Shown here: one piece after another, positions 27,874-35,258 of the stretch | Numbering within the stretch: the stretch's first letter is position 1 | Layout: every line of letters begins with the position of its first letter | Assembly: GCA_913061235.1 (NCBI GenBank) | Contig: CAJXTB010000011.1 | Location: 124,001 to 188,000 of the forward strand | Length of the DNA: 64,000 nucleotides | Direction: 5' to 3' | Source of the DNA: an uncultured Pseudomonadota bacterium | GTDB lineage: Bacteria; Myxococcota_A; UBA796; GCA-2862545 | The notes under the pieces: generated by a model | The model's database searches: none | The model's input: only the letters and a program-made list of their open reading frames with translations | What the model was told of the DNA's origin: nothing | Made by a program: the position numbers and the translations under genes

Positions 27874-29658
27874 ATGCGAGTGCTGCCGTTTGGTCTATGC
27901 GTGTTGGTGTTGAGTATGGTGGGCTGTGTAGACCCAGACGTTGGCCGAGACCGTGACGGAGACGGCTTTCGTACGTCAGAATTGGACGGTGATGACTGCG
28001 ATGATGCGAACCCGAACATCAACCCTGCCGCCAGCGAAGCTTGTGGCAACGGGGTGGACGACAACTGCGACGGCGTCATCGACGACGTCGGCGTGGGACA
28101 GGTTGACTGGTACGTAGACAACGACGGTGACGGCTTTCCATCAGACACCGTCTTTCAGAGTTGTTCCCCACCCGCAGGGACCTTTGCCGACCTGACGCGT
28201 GGCGTTGACTGTGACGACAACAACAACACCATCAATCCCGGTGCAGACGAGATCTACTACGACGGAGTCGATCAAGACTGCGCAGGGGGAGACGACAATG
28301 ATTCCGATGGCGACGGGCATCCAGCGGTAGCGCAGGGTGGAGACGACTGCGACGACGCGGATGCGTTGGTGAGCCCCTCAGCGGAAGAGGTCTGCAACAA
28401 CGGCGTGGATGACGACTGTGATGGTGGACCTGGGCCTTGTGAGTATCGGGGTGAGGTTGTGGTGGAGGATGTGGCGGAGGTGGTTCTTCCGTACTTCGGC
28501 CGCGAGTCATGGTGGGTTGATCTGACCGAAGACGGAGTCCTCGATTTCGTGTTGCTGACCTTGGGGAGTGATTCCTTCGACCCTGATCGGTTGCGGGTGT
28601 TCGATGGGGCCACCCTCACGTCGAATTCTCTGCCGCTTGCTACTTACGTTTTTGATGCCGGAGGCGGCACCGCCCATGCGAATATCGACGGCGACTTCAA
28701 TGACGATGGTGTCCCGGATTTGGTGCTTTGGAACGAAGATGGAGCCTACGTTTATGAGAGCCCACATCTTGGTGGAAGCTTCACGTCGAATTTCGCCAAC
28801 CATCGGCTGACTCACGACACTGTCCGGCTCACCCATGTAGCTGCGATGACCGACATGTCGGAGGAGGCGAGTGACCACTTAGCTCTGTTTGGACGGACTT
28901 CGGGCTTCAATGCTGCGGGTCTCTTGTGGACCCTGCAGCTGGTGGCTTCTGATTACGATTTGGCGGACGAGAGTAGCGTTACTACAGAGGTTGTGGTGGG
29001 GGGACCATCGTCAATGCCAGGTGATGGCCGCGAAACGTACATGGTTGAGGGGAGTGTGTTTCCCATCGGCAACACTGTTGCGGCCTACTACAACCTTGTT
29101 GGGCTCGTCCCTCCCGTCGTGCGCCGTTTGGCAACGTCGGTTGTGGACCTCGAACCTATTCTGTTTGGGGTATCGAAAACTCAATCATCAACCTGGGATT
29201 CCGTACCCCATACGTTCATCTTTCCGGTCGGGTGGATTCAGTCGCGTGACGACTCCTTCCTGTCCGGAGGCATACGTATTGACGCTTCTGTTGGCGTCAG
29301 TTCGTTTGGTGATGTCACCCAAGTTGACCCGTTGGATGAGCAAATGGTCAGCGACGACAACGCCCCGAGTATCACCCGATTCGGACACACGCTGTGTGAT
29401 GTGAACGGTGATGGTGCGCATGATATGGTTGTCGGCACCGGAGTTATACCGAGAACCGGAGTTGCGGTGCAAGACACTCGCACTGAGCTGTTCTACTCGG
29501 TCGAGACCATGATTGGAGCCCAGTTACCGGACGCCTCGTTCGGCTCTACAACGCAAGATCAGTTGGTACCGTGCGGTTGTAGTATGGAAGTTCAATGGGT
29601 GTGCATGAGCACGGAGAATCCTCCCCGTACGAACCTATTACCGATGATCGCCCGCTGA
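27874..29658 (+). CDS. MopE-repeat lipoprotein with FG-GAP-like C-terminal part
   Basis: A 594-residue lipoprotein (lipobox MVGC). Residues about 20-190 hold four MopE-type metal-binding units with DxDGDGF, GDDCDDANP and CGNGVDDNCDG elements. The remaining 400 residues contain single FG-GAP/VCBS-like loops (DGDFNDDGVPDLVLW, LCDVNGDGAHDMVVGTG), so a beta-propeller is likely. It ends in a Cys pair, PCGCS. The second half has slightly lower GC in places than its neighbours. GAGGAA precedes the start. Related in design to the lipoprotein at 4921. Confidence 0.85.
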   Translation: MRVLPFGLCVLVLSMVGCVDPDVGRDRDGDGFRTSELDGDDCDDANPNINPAASEACGNGVDDNCDGVIDDVGVGQVDWYVDNDGDGFPSDTVFQSCSPPAGTFADLTRGVDCDDNNNTINPGADEIYYDGVDQDCAGGDDNDSDGDGHPAVAQGGDDCDDADALVSPSAEEVCNNGVDDDCDGGPGPCEYRGEVVVEDVAEVVLPYFGRESWWVDLTEDGVLDFVLLTLGSDSFDPDRLRVFDGATLTSNSLPLATYVFDAGGGTAHANIDGDFNDDGVPDLVLWNEDGAYVYESPHLGGSFTSNFANHRLTHDTVRLTHVAAMTDMSEEASDHLALFGRTSGFNAAGLLWTLQLVASDYDLADESSVTTEVVVGGPSSMPGDGRETYMVEGSVFPIGNTVAAYYNLVGLVPPVVRRLATSVVDLEPILFGVSKTQSSTWDSVPHTFIFPVGWIQSRDDSFLSGGIRIDASVGVSSFGDVTQVDPLDEQMVSDDNAPSITRFGHTLCDVNGDGAHDMVVGTGVIPRTGVAVQDTRTELFYSVETMIGAQLPDASFGSTTQDQLVPCGCSMEVQWVCMSTENPPRTNLLPMIAR

Positions 29659-29670
29659 TCGGAGGGAGGC

Positions 29671-30723
29671 CTACAGACCCGAGAACGACGTCAGCTTGCG
29701 GGTAACGATGAGGTCTTCGTCCGAGGGTGCACCGCCTGAGCCACCCTGCTGGGCGGTCGTATCGAACGCCTTCTCTTCGACGATGCCGATGCCGTCCACG
29801 TACCAAATCTGTCGAGTCGTTGTGGTGTCGGAGCTTCCGCCGAACCCGAAGAGGTCGCCGAAGATGTCTCCGATGCCGGGGATTCCACCCGCTCCGGCCG
29901 CTCCGCCGCCGGCTTCCGACCAGAGCTCTGTGCGGATGTCGATGATCTGGTATGCGAACCAAGTGGTCCCGTTGACCTCTCGGTTTCCGGCTCCGATGAC
30001 GGTGAGCTCGCCCTGAACGGTGATGCATTGCGCATCATTCTCGGGAAGTCCGGGTTCGGTCATGCAGTTGGGTAGGCCGCCGCCACCGCCGAAGATGTCG
30101 AAGATGGCGCTTAGGTCGTCGCTTTCCTTGGTAATCATGATCTCGTATTCGTAGTCGATCAGAGCGCCGCTCTCGAGCTGGGCGACGGTGGGCAAGTAGA
30201 TGGCGCCCTCGTCTAGTGCGCGTGTGGCATTCAGGGATGATGGCAAGAAAATGCCGGTGCCCGGTAGGATTTCAATCTCAGCGGTACCTGACACGTCTTC
30301 ACCGAACCACAAGGCTTCGCCGTTGTTGCAGTTCCGGTAGCTGGTCAGGTCGATTGGGTTGGTGCCGCCGGTAGGCGTAATGGTGCTGTTGACGATGTAC
30401 GCAGGGTCACCGTTGGGTGCTGTTCCCAGTCCGCCGGGAGTCTGAACTTCCGTACCAACCGTGCCTTCGTAGTTGGTCTCGTATGTGCGCGACCAGCCCG
30501 TCTTGTCGAGTGGGTCCGCTGCGTGGCAGTCGCTGGCGGTACCGGTAGTGCCCGGGTCTGTGTCGGGCTCGGTGTCCACATCATCTGTGTCCGTGTCGGG
30601 GTCCGTTCCGTCCACTTCACTGGTGTCCGGATCCGTTCCAAAGTCGATGTCTAGGCGACTAGAACCATCGTCTGGACAGCCTGTGAGAACAAGAACAACA
30701 GTCAACAACGATACGGTACGCAT
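29671..30723 (-). CDS. Lipoprotein with acidic linker, unknown function
   Basis: A 350-residue lipoprotein (MRTVSLLTVVLVLTGC, lipobox LTGC) with an Asp-Thr/Asp-Pro linker of about 50 residues and then a beta-rich domain that includes Gly-rich loops (FGGGGGLPN, GGGAAGAGGIPGIGD). No family recognised. TTGGAG precedes ATG 30723. It is convergent with the MopE lipoprotein and divergent from hutI. Confidence 0.7.
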   Translation of the reverse strand: MRTVSLLTVVLVLTGCPDDGSSRLDIDFGTDPDTSEVDGTDPDTDTDDVDTEPDTDPGTTGTASDCHAADPLDKTGWSRTYETNYEGTVGTEVQTPGGLGTAPNGDPAYIVNSTITPTGGTNPIDLTSYRNCNNGEALWFGEDVSGTAEIEILPGTGIFLPSSLNATRALDEGAIYLPTVAQLESGALIDYEYEIMITKESDDLSAIFDIFGGGGGLPNCMTEPGLPENDAQCITVQGELTVIGAGNREVNGTTWFAYQIIDIRTELWSEAGGGAAGAGGIPGIGDIFGDLFGFGGSSDTTTTRQIWYVDGIGIVEEKAFDTTAQQGGSGGAPSDEDLIVTRKLTSFSGL

Positions 30724-30821
30724 ACAAACTCCAAGGTGTGCCGGCCCCAAGAATGGCGACACACGGGCTACAAAGCCGGCGCAGGGTATCATGCGCCTTT
30801 CGCGACCTGCAAGGAGAGTCT

Positions 30822-32030
30822 GTGTCTGCTGACCTCGTGATTACCGAGATTGACGCCCTTTACACAATGGACCACGACTCGGAGGTTGGAGAACAGCGAG
30901 GTGCGGCTGTTGCTATCGTCGATGGTCTAATCAGTTGGTTAGGCCCGGCGAAGGACGCACCGACCGGGACTACGGTGGAGTCGGCGCGCGGATGCGCAGT
31001 CCTTCCTGGGCTGATTGACTGCCACACCCATGCTGCCTGGGCCGGAAGTCGGGCCGTGGAGTGGGAGCAACGATTGGCTGGGGCCAACTACTCGGAGATC
31101 CTTGAAGCGGGCGGTGGCATCTTGTCGACGGTCCGCGCCTCACGCGAGGTGGGCCTTGATGAGCTGACAGCGCTCACGGCGGCCCGGCTCACCCGGATGC
31201 GGGCCCGAGGAGTGACCACGGCAGAGGTCAAGAGCGGCTACGGACTCAACCCCGACGACGAGCTCAAGCAACTGCGGGCAGCGCATGAAGCGGGCAAGCT
31301 GGCGGATGTGGATGTTCTTGGAACGTTCTTGGGAGCGCACACGGTCCCCGCCGAGTGGCGACATGACCGAGCGCGCTACATTCAGCAGGTGATTCACGAA
31401 CAACTGCCTAAGGTCGCCCCTCTGGCCCGGTTCATTGATGTGTACGTGGACCGAGGCGCCTTCACGGTCGAAGAGGGACGCGCCATTCTGGCGGCGGGTG
31501 CCGAGCTCGGGCTGTATCCACGCATTCATGCCGAACAGGTCACCTATACAGGGGCGGCAGCAATGGCGGCTGAGCTGGGGGCGTCGTCTGCCGACCACCT
31601 GGAGCAAATCGATGACGCCGGCATTGCGGCCATGGCTGCGTCAGGCACCGTGGCGGTGTTGCTTCCCGGTGCCATGCTGACCTTGCGCGACCCAAGTCCG
31701 CCGGTTGCCGCCTTGCGGGCCGCTGGCGTGACACTGGCCATTGCGTCGGACCTGAACCCTGGAACGAGTACGGTCTACGACCTGTGGGCGTGCGCAACGC
31801 TGGCCTGTTGGCAGATGCAAACCACCGTCGCTGAGGCGCTGCGTGGCATCACTGTCAATGCAGCTCGCGCCTTGCGGTTGGACGACCGTGGCGTGGTTCG
31901 GGTCGGCATGCGAGCCGACCTCATTGTCGTTGAGCCGGCACCTGGAGAACCGGTGACCGCAGGCGGCTTAGTACAGCACTTGGGCGGAAACACTATCCGC
32001 CACGTCATCCGCGGCGGACGACTCAGCTGA
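30822..32030 (+). CDS. hutI: Imidazolonepropionase
   Basis: A 402-residue amidohydrolase that opens 4-imidazolone-5-propionate to N-formimino-L-glutamate in histidine breakdown. Metal ligands HTH (68-70), KSGYGL (137-142), GAHTVP (171-176), HAEQ (236-239) and Asp310 in ASDLNPGTS fit HutI rather than other amidohydrolases. The start is GTG 30822 with AAGGAG six bases ahead; a longer frame begins upstream without a ribosome site. The other hut genes are not in the window. Its last 8 bp overlap the convergent tatA gene. Confidence 0.93.
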   Translation: MSADLVITEIDALYTMDHDSEVGEQRGAAVAIVDGLISWLGPAKDAPTGTTVESARGCAVLPGLIDCHTHAAWAGSRAVEWEQRLAGANYSEILEAGGGILSTVRASREVGLDELTALTAARLTRMRARGVTTAEVKSGYGLNPDDELKQLRAAHEAGKLADVDVLGTFLGAHTVPAEWRHDRARYIQQVIHEQLPKVAPLARFIDVYVDRGAFTVEEGRAILAAGAELGLYPRIHAEQVTYTGAAAMAAELGASSADHLEQIDDAGIAAMAASGTVAVLLPGAMLTLRDPSPPVAALRAAGVTLAIASDLNPGTSTVYDLWACATLACWQMQTTVAEALRGITVNAARALRLDDRGVVRVGMRADLIVVEPAPGEPVTAGGLVQHLGGNTIRHVIRGGRLS

Positions 32031-32268
32031 CGCGGTTTTTGACTTCTTCGGCGTCTTGAATTGCGTCACTCGACAGAGACTTGGTGCTCTGGTCGGGGGA
32101 GTCGATGTCAGAGATGCCCTGTTGACCTTCGCGGAAGCTCTTCAAGCCTTCGCCCAAGCTGCGGAACACAGACGGCAGCTTTCCTGCTCCGAAGATGACG
32201 AGCACGAGAAGAAGGATGAGCAAGAGCTCTGGGACGCCGGGAGCGCCGATTGCGACCGGGATGAGCAT
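32023..32268 (-). CDS. tatA: Sec-independent translocase TatA/E
   Basis: An 81-residue protein with the TatA plan: N-terminal transmembrane helix (LLLILLLVLVIFGAGKLP), the FGxxKLP hinge, an amphipathic helix (SVFRSLGEGLKSFREG) and a polar tail. It forms the pore of the twin-arginine export system for folded proteins. A GGAG lies ahead of the ATG. tatB and tatC are not nearby. mtnA lies just upstream on the same strand (25 bp), so co-transcription is possible. Confidence 0.92.
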   Translation of the reverse strand: MLIPVAIGAPGVPELLLILLLVLVIFGAGKLPSVFRSLGEGLKSFREGQQGISDIDSPDQSTKSLSSDAIQDAEEVKNRVS

Positions 32269-32293
32269 GGGAGACTCCGATTGATGAGTCCAC

Positions 32294-33265
32294 CTATCGT
32301 GGGGCGTTGCCCGTGGCCATTTCAGGGAAGGGGACCTGCCACACGCCGTGCTCGGTGACCCAGCCGGTGATCAGGTCGGCGGGTGTCACGTCGAAGGCTG
32401 GATTGTGGACCGGAACGTTCGCCGCCCAAACCACACCCTTGTGGCCCAGGACCTCGCTAGCGTCGCGTTCTTCGATGGGAATCTCGGCACCGGTTGGGCA
32501 CTCACGGTCCAAGGTCGACGTGGGCATACCTACGTAGACGGGGATCCCGTAGTGCTTGGCTAGGATGGCGAGCTGGAGCGTACCAATCTTGTTGGCGACG
32601 TCTCCATTCGCGGCCACTCGGTCGCATCCCACAATCACCGCGTCGACAACACCGCGAGCCATCAGACTACCGGCGACGCTGTCAGCGACAAGCGTACAGT
32701 CAATTCCGTCTTCGAGTAGCTCATAGGCGGTCAATCGTGCACCTTGCAAGTACGGGCGGGTCTCGCCTACCCACACATGGGTGGGGCCGCGAAGTGCTGC
32801 GGAGCGGGCGATGCCGAGAGCGGTTCCCCAGCCGCCAGTCGCCAAGGTTCCGGTATTGCAGTGGTGGTACAGGTTCGTTGCGCCGTTCAGCGCGTCGGCG
32901 CCGAACTCGCCCATTCGCTTGTTGATGGCAATGTCGTCGTCATGAATGGCGCGTGCTTCGGTTTCCCACTGTTCGGTGGGCGTGGCCAGCATGCGCTCGA
33001 CGCCCCAGCGTAGGTTGACTGCAGTAGGTCTGGACTCAAGCAGAATCTGCGCCGCCCGTTGCAGGTCTTCACCGCTTCGCAACGCCAATACCATGCCGTA
33101 GGCAGCGGTGATCCCAATGGCTGGCGCACCGCGAACAACCATGTCGCGGATGGCGTTGGCTGTGTCTGTTGCGTTCGTACAGTCGACCCACTCCACGACG
33201 GTGGGGAGTACGCGTTGGTCGAGCAAGGACAAGCCTTGGGCATCGAACCGGATGTGTTCAAGCAT
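32294..33265 (-). CDS. mtnA: S-methyl-5-thioribose-1-phosphate isomerase
   Basis: A 323-residue protein of the eIF2B-like MtnA family, which turns methylthioribose-1-phosphate into methylthioribulose-1-phosphate in methionine salvage. Seen: RGAPAIGITAAYG (46-58), HHCNTGTLAT with catalytic Cys136, VGETRPYLQGARLTAYEL (166-183) and GCDRVAANGDVANKIGT with Asp215. Slightly shorter than the usual 340-370. A hairpin stands 20 bp before the start. Confidence 0.93.
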   Translation of the reverse strand: MLEHIRFDAQGLSLLDQRVLPTVVEWVDCTNATDTANAIRDMVVRGAPAIGITAAYGMVLALRSGEDLQRAAQILLESRPTAVNLRWGVERMLATPTEQWETEARAIHDDDIAINKRMGEFGADALNGATNLYHHCNTGTLATGGWGTALGIARSAALRGPTHVWVGETRPYLQGARLTAYELLEDGIDCTLVADSVAGSLMARGVVDAVIVGCDRVAANGDVANKIGTLQLAILAKHYGIPVYVGMPTSTLDRECPTGAEIPIEERDASEVLGHKGVVWAANVPVHNPAFDVTPADLITGWVTEHGVWQVPFPEMATGNAPR

Positions 33266-33285
33266 GATGCCCTCGTTCAGCAGGT

Positions 33286-33326
33286 GACCCCAAAATCAGG
33301 GAATAAGCCCCTGATTGGTCGGGGTC
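33286..33326. promoter_or_regulatory. Hairpin in the mtnA leader
   Basis: An inverted repeat: GACCCC (33286-33291) pairs with GGGGTC (33321-33326), and inside it TCAGGG pairs with CCCTGA around a loop of about seven bases. It lies 20 bp upstream of mtnA on the minus strand and lacks a T-run on either side, so it is more likely a leader structure than a terminator. It does not match a SAM riboswitch I know. Confidence 0.45.
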
Positions 33327-33555
33327 CCGGAGAACCCCCCCCGCGCAACGGCCCACCGCGAAGATGGAGGAGACGCAAGAGCTTTGCCAGTGATACGCCG
33401 GCGAAGGGGGCTGCTCGGGACACCCGAAGGTGTCACACGCTGCATACTATCCATGATCAGTGGGGTGTCTGGCAAGAAACTTGTCACCCCTCGTTTGATC
33501 TGCTGGCTGGGCAGAGAAAAAACTACCGGTTGGCGATCGCACTGTTATGCTTTGG

Positions 33556-33700
33556 GGGTAGCGAGCAAGTCTTGCGTAGACCTTCACTCCCGCCCCCGTG
33601 TGTGGATGCCTTCGGGCGACCATATGAGGAGCATGGTGGGCGGGAGCATGGGTCCGCGGGCTGCATCACTGGTCCAGGAACGAGCACAGCGTTGTCGCTG
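33556..33700 (+). ncRNA. Candidate structured small RNA
   Basis: No coding frame here is convincing, but nested complementary segments form one long structure: AGCGA and CAA (33560-33568) with TTG and TCGCT near 33694-33699; GCG/GACC (33574-33582) with GGTC/CGC (33651-33657); CTCCCGCCC (33587-33595) with GGGCGGGAG (33638-33646); and an apical hairpin GTGTGG/CCATAT capped by GCC-TTCG-GGC. A TATGCT at 33546-33551 could be a -10 box, with no clear -35. The closing stem, large asymmetric bubble and long terminal arm recall 6S RNA in outline, but sequence identity is not shown. The strand is inferred from the -10 box. Confidence 0.4.
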
Positions 33701-33795
33701 CGTCGGTCGCCGCCAGAAGGCGTGCTCCCTCCTTGCTCCTAGCTGTGCTCGCCCCTGACCTCAGCGCTGCGCCCGCGGACTTCGTCCTTGTTGGT
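33697..33795. repeat. Intergenic repeat, copy 1
   Basis: About 97 bp repeated almost exactly at 33831-33930, starting ctgcgtcggtcgccgccaga and running to tgttggt, with only a few mismatches and one 1-bp indel. It contains several short inverted segments and overlaps the end of the candidate RNA. No coding role is seen. Confidence 0.8.
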
Positions 33796-33830
33796 TGGCG
33801 TTGGTTTGGTTTGTGGGGAATCGTTCGAGG

Positions 33831-33930
33831 CCTGCGTCGGTCGCCGCCAGAAGGCGTGCTCCCTCCTTGCTCCTAGCTGTGCCCGCCCCTGACCTCAGCG
33901 CTGCAGCCCGCGGACTGCGTCCGTGTTGGT
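33831..33930. repeat. Intergenic repeat, copy 2
   Basis: Direct repeat of 33697-33795, about 40 bp after the end of copy 1. Same orientation. Differences are single bases such as t/c and one inserted a. Confidence 0.8.
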
Positions 33931-33969
33931 CTGTGAGAACTGGAATTCACGGTTGTGTGGTGACGTTGC

Positions 33970-34015
33970 TTCGTCAGTCGCCGCCAGAAGGCGTGCTCCT
34001 TCCTTGCGCCTTGCC
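33970..34015. repeat. Intergenic repeat, truncated copy 3
   Basis: Shares the first 35-40 bp of copies 1 and 2 (gtcgccgccagaaggcgtgc), then diverges into ccttgcgccttgcc, the same string found in the repeats after dnaK at 63189-63246. It therefore links the two loci as one dispersed family. Confidence 0.65.
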
Positions 34016-34115
34016 CTCCACGCTGGCGCCGTAGGGCGTCTGCTCTGACCTCTGACCTCTGACTTCTGACCTCCAGAACCACCGAGTTCCACGCCCAAAT
34101 CATGCCCCCTGAAAC
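34016..34115. other. Gene-free stretch before pal terminator
   Basis: The 907 bp between mtnA and pal hold no gene I can support. This last part has a short tandem 'tctgacctc/tctgacttc' run (about 34041-34072) and nothing else recognisable. Confidence 0.5.
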
Positions 34116-34153
34116 GAAAACCGGCGCCTCAGACTAGGTCTGAAGCGCCGGTC
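34116..34153 (-). terminator. Rho-independent terminator of pal
   Basis: On the minus strand the stem GACCGGCGCTTCAGAC pairs with GTCTGAGGCGCCGGT around a 3-4 base loop and is followed by TTTTCGTTT. It lies about 20 bp after the pal stop codon. Confidence 0.9.
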
Positions 34154-34172
34154 TTGACTCACAGGCGGCTGG

Positions 34173-34709
34173 CTATTCTGGGACGGAGCCGGCGACGCCT
34201 GCCTGGGGAACGATGACGCGGAACTCGGCGCGGCGGTTTGCCGAGAATGCGGACTCGGTGTGGCCCATGACGGCTGGGCGCTCTTCGCCAAAGGAGACGG
34301 TGCTCAGCTGGCTGGCGGCGACGCTCTGAGCTTGCAGGTAGCGGCTGACCGAAGTGGCGCGGCGTTGGCCGAGTGCCAGGTTGTAGTCAGTGGTGCCTTG
34401 CTCGTCAGCGTGGCCCTGGATTTCAACGACCAGAGTTGGGAAGCGGGTCAGGATGCCGGCGTTGGCCATGAGAGCGGCCTTGGAGTCTTCGTTCAGCTCG
34501 TCGCTGTTCAGCTCGAAGTTGACGCGGGCGAAGTTGGCGGTGAGCTGGGTAGCTGCGTCCATGCGCTCGGCTTGGGTCGGTGCCGGACGAACGGTCGCCA
34601 TGGTGTTTGTGGAGTCGATGTCCAGGTCTCCGGCCACCACGGGTGCTTTTTTCTTGCAGCCGGTCAGGACGAGGGAAGAGACGAGAACGAGAGTTGCAAT
34701 GCGATTCAT
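34173..34709 (-). CDS. pal: Peptidoglycan-associated lipoprotein Pal
   Basis: A 178-residue lipoprotein (MNRIATLVLVSSLVLTGC, lipobox LTGC) with an OmpA-like peptidoglycan-binding domain: VNFELNSDELNEDSKAAL, VEIQGHADEQGTTDYNLALG, QRRATSVSRYL and a final NRRAEFRVIV. The Asp and Arg that hold diaminopimelate are in these blocks. It tethers the outer membrane to the cell wall as part of Tol-Pal, although no tol genes adjoin it. A GAGG lies before ATG 34709. A sigma-54-like promoter and a clear terminator flank it. Confidence 0.9.
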   Translation of the reverse strand: MNRIATLVLVSSLVLTGCKKKAPVVAGDLDIDSTNTMATVRPAPTQAERMDAATQLTANFARVNFELNSDELNEDSKAALMANAGILTRFPTLVVEIQGHADEQGTTDYNLALGQRRATSVSRYLQAQSVAASQLSTVSFGEERPAVMGHTESAFSANRRAEFRVIVPQAGVAGSVPE

Positions 34710-34763
34710 GATGACCTCTAGGCCTCTTGGGCCGATGTCGGATGATCCGAACGAGCGGCATTT

Positions 34764-34779
34764 AGCATGAAGCGTGCCA
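34764..34779 (-). promoter_or_regulatory. Sigma-54-like -24/-12 promoter upstream of pal
   Basis: On the minus strand the bases read TGGCACGCTTCATGCT, matching the -24 TGGCAC and the -12 GC at the correct spacing (consensus TGGCACN5TTGCW, one mismatch). It lies 55 bp before the pal start. No enhancer site could be identified. Confidence 0.4.
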
Positions 34780-35050
34780 AGTTCTTTCACTCATTCTAGG
34801 ATTACTGAAAACGTTGTTGCAATCAATCTTACGGAAGACCCTTACTCGGGTGCTGCATAGGCAGAGGTGGGACATTTTGCCCCGGTTGGGGAACTTTGCC
34901 CCACCCAGATTGGGGCATGCCTACCCAATGCTGAGGCTGAACCCCATTCGCAGGTCGTTCCAGCCATGCATCGGTGACCCTAGGCCTCTGGGAAGTCGAG
35001 CAAGCCGAATCCAGGTTGGTCGGATGGGTACAAGCAACCATCTCGACCCG

Positions 35051-35164
35051 GTGAACGATGACTTGGATTTCGGCGCGACGATTCTGCCACCAAGCGCTCT
35101 CCGAGTGGCCCATGGCGGCCGAACGTTCTTCGCCGAAGGATAGGGTGCGTGGCAAGGTGGAGAG
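35051..35164 (-). pseudogene. Decayed C-terminal fragment of a second pal/OmpA-like gene
   Basis: On the minus strand, in one frame, the segment LSFGEERSAAMGHSESA continues into QNRRAEIQVIV, closely matching the C-terminal end of the intact pal (VSFGEERPAVMGHTESAF and NRRAEFRVIV). The rest of the domain, a signal peptide and a start are missing; the flanks (34780-35050 and 35165-35258) show no similarity to Pal. The surrounding 153-codon open frame is not considered a gene. It is a relic of a tandem pal duplication. Confidence 0.7.
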
Positions 35165-35258
35165 TGGGTGGCGTTGAGCCGTGGTCATGCACCAACGAGC
35201 GTGGTCAATGCGCGATTGACCCCCGCTAACCAACCACTTCCTGAGTTCGTTCCGTAGC

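Noticed and set aside
33315-33758. Open frame of 147 codons on the plus strand, and overlapping frames on both strands
   Set aside because: No ribosome site, no recognisable domain, and it overlaps the candidate RNA and the repeats.
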